This document shows positions 37,336-38,704 of a stretch of 38,704 nucleotides of DNA, piece after piece. The DNA is taken from the NCBI GenBank assembly GCA_029246105.1, contig JAQWOA010000052.1, forward strand, positions 1-38,704. The letters are read 5' to 3'. The translations under genes were made by a program, and so were the position numbers. The notes beneath the pieces are model-generated. The model made no database searches and had not been told where the DNA came from. It worked only from the letters and a program-made list of their open reading frames with translations. The DNA comes from Woeseiaceae bacterium. GTDB lineage: Bacteria; Pseudomonadota; Gammaproteobacteria; Steroidobacterales; Woeseiaceae. The first letter of the stretch is position 1. Every line of letters starts with the position of its first letter.

Positions 37336-37363
37336 TTGGCTTATCTGTCAATACAGTTAGAAT
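37336..37363 (+). promoter_or_regulatory. Possible promoter of proS
   Basis: TTGGCT (37336-37341) and TAGAAT (37358-37363) are spaced by 16 bases and lie about 30 bases before the proS ATG. The -10 matches 5 of 6 consensus positions and the -35 matches 4 of 6. Confidence 0.4.
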
Positions 37364-37395
37364 GCATAGCTCATACATAATTGGTAAAACAAGTA

Positions 37396-38704
37396 ATGCG
37401 ATTCTCAAAATTCAGACTGACGACACTAAAAGAAGCGCCCTCGAATACAGAGATTGTCAGTCACAAACTAATGCTACGAGCGGGCCTGATACGCCGCTTG
37501 GCTTCAGGGCTATATACATGGATGCCGCTTGGGTTACGCGTCCTACGTAAAGTTGAGGCAGTGGTTCGGGAGGAAATGAATCGTGTTGGAGCTCTTGAAT
37601 TACTGATGCCAGCCATACAGCCGGCCGAGTTATGGCAAGAATCTGGGCGCTGGGATAAATACGGTCCGCTTCTACTCAAGATGAACGATCGCCATGATAG
37701 AAATTACTGTTTCGGCCCTACTCATGAAGAGGTCATCACTGAAATTGCGCGCAAAGAGCTTCGCAGCTATAAGCAATTGCCGGTGAACTACTATCAGATA
37801 CAGACTAAATTCCGAGATGAGATTCGACCACGCTTTGGTGTGATGCGCTCACGCGAATTCATCATGAAGGATGCATATTCATTCGATTTGGACGAGAAAG
37901 GACTGCAGAAGTCCTATGCCCGTATGTATGATGCATACACTGCAATACTCAACCGTTTGGGCTTAAAATTCCGAATCGTGGAAGCCGATTCAGGCGAAAT
38001 TGGCGGAAGTCGCTCTCAAGAGTTTCATGTTTTAGCTGATTCCGGCGAAGATGCAATCGTCTACAACGATGAAGACGATTATGCGTCAAATATTGAAAAA
38101 GTAGCCACATCTCATGATGGCCTTGAAGCGCCAGCGGCTTCTTTGAGTTTAACCAAGATTAAAACACCCGGCGTCAAAACAATCGCATCGCTATGCGAAT
38201 TTCTAAACATCAAAGCTTCACAAACAATGAAAACTTTAATTGTAGAAGGTGATAAAGGTCCAATCGCCCTTTGTCTGCGCGGTGATCATGAGCTGAACAC
38301 AATTAAAACACAGAAAATACCAGGAGTTACTTTACCTCTTATGATGGCAAGCCCAGAAAGTATTGCCAAAGCAACCGGCTGCGAACCAGGATTTGTCGGG
38401 CCTTTAGGGCTTTCAATGCCGATATTTTACGATCATGCGGTCGCTGGTATTGGTGATTTTGTAATGGGTGCAAATGAAAAAAACATGCATTACACCGGCG
38501 TTAATTTCGGACGCGATCTTGATACACCTCAGACCGTCGATATTCGCAATATCGCTGCAGGCGATCCAACCCCCGGTGGCAAAGGAAAATTGAGTATCGC
38601 GCGCGGTATCGAGGTTGGCCATATTTTTCAGTTAGGTACACAATACAGTGAAGCGATGTCGGCAACAGTGCAAGACTTGGAAGGTGAAAAACAACCAATG
38701 GTAA
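37396..38704 (+). CDS. proS: Prolyl-tRNA synthetase (3' end outside the window)
   Basis: This class II synthetase charges tRNA-Pro. The 436 codons present run off the window end without a stop; the full bacterial-type enzyme has about 570. ATG 37396 opens [15 protein letters not shown], the usual start of the family. Motif 2 is seen in [20 protein letters not shown] (about 138-157). The inserted YbaK-like editing domain against Ala-tRNA-Pro begins near residue 225 ([11 protein letters not shown]). The Y-C-F-G-P-T-H-E-E and [12 protein letters not shown] blocks are conserved. It is divergent from the Psd-like gene. Confidence 0.96.
   Translation, partial: MRFSKFRLTTLKEAPSNTEIVSHKLMLRAGLIRRLASGLYTWMPLGLRVLRKVEAVVREEMNRVGALELLMPAIQPAELWQESGRWDKYGPLLLKMNDRHDRNYCFGPTHEEVITEIARKELRSYKQLPVNYYQIQTKFRDEIRPRFGVMRSREFIMKDAYSFDLDEKGLQKSYARMYDAYTAILNRLGLKFRIVEADSGEIGGSRSQEFHVLADSGEDAIVYNDEDDYASNIEKVATSHDGLEAPAASLSLTKIKTPGVKTIASLCEFLNIKASQTMKTLIVEGDKGPIALCLRGDHELNTIKTQKIPGVTLPLMMASPESIAKATGCEPGFVGPLGLSMPIFYDHAVAGIGDFVMGANEKNMHYTGVNFGRDLDTPQTVDIRNIAAGDPTPGGKGKLSIARGIEVGHIFQLGTQYSEAMSATVQDLEGEKQPMV

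Overview
The window looks like chromosomal DNA of a gammaproteobacterium with a moderate to low GC content, probably an uncultivated aquatic lineage. The evidence is gene content and gene order. These blocks are typical of the class: tsaE-amiB-miaA-hfq-hflX-hflK-hflC-yjeT-purA, panC/panB/deoxynucleoside kinase/folK/pcnB, lptF/lptG divergent from pepA-holC-valS, and holD-like/rimI/prfC. The genus cannot be named from the sequence. Almost everything is housekeeping. I found no phage, transposase, CRISPR array or secondary-metabolite cluster.

Layout. Positions 1-1250 hold the 3' part of a peptide-importer ATPase gene and, facing it, a scar in which the first codons of phoB are joined to the last codons of pstB. 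Positions 1252-4030 hold an NhaC-type antiporter and an AT-rich pncB. Positions 4331-9110 hold a sigma70-like promoter, a cobalamin riboswitch and the vitamin B12 import operon btuB-btuF-btuC-btuD. Positions 9213-17474 (minus strand) hold the tsaE to purA block, without the mutL that usually lies between amiB and miaA. A short DUF2065 (yjeT) gene at 10519-10689 belongs to this block. Positions 17650-23016 hold queG (plus) and the pcnB-folK-dNK-panB-panC operon (minus).

Positions 23068-23243 form a complete small transcription unit: promoter, tRNA-Glu(CUC) and a strong terminator. Directly after it lies an AT-rich gene for a CotH-family lipoprotein that looks acquired. Positions 24802-25675 hold two small genes (DUF2007 and RDD). 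Positions 25672-27815 hold lptF-lptG (LPS export), and 27921-32593 hold pepA-holC-valS. Positions 32657-37292 (minus) hold a UMF1-type MFS transporter, prfC, rimI, a probable cryptic HolD (DNA polymerase III psi subunit) and a phosphatidylserine-decarboxylase-like protein that has lost two catalytic residues. Positions 37396-38704 hold the start of proS, which runs off the window.

The genes work together as follows. BtuB, F, C and D carry corrinoid across both membranes and are under a B12 riboswitch. HolC and the HolD-like protein would form the chi-psi link between the clamp loader and SSB. LptF and LptG form the inner-membrane LPS extraction channel. HflK and HflC control FtsH, while Hfq, MiaA and HflX act on RNA and ribosomes. 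FolK and PanB/PanC serve folate and pantothenate synthesis. I see no clear new multi-gene system. The best leads are the phoB::pstB deletion scar, the Psd-like pseudoenzyme, the reduced UDG-fold protein in the holD position, the absent mutL, and the foreign-looking CotH gene beside the tRNA.
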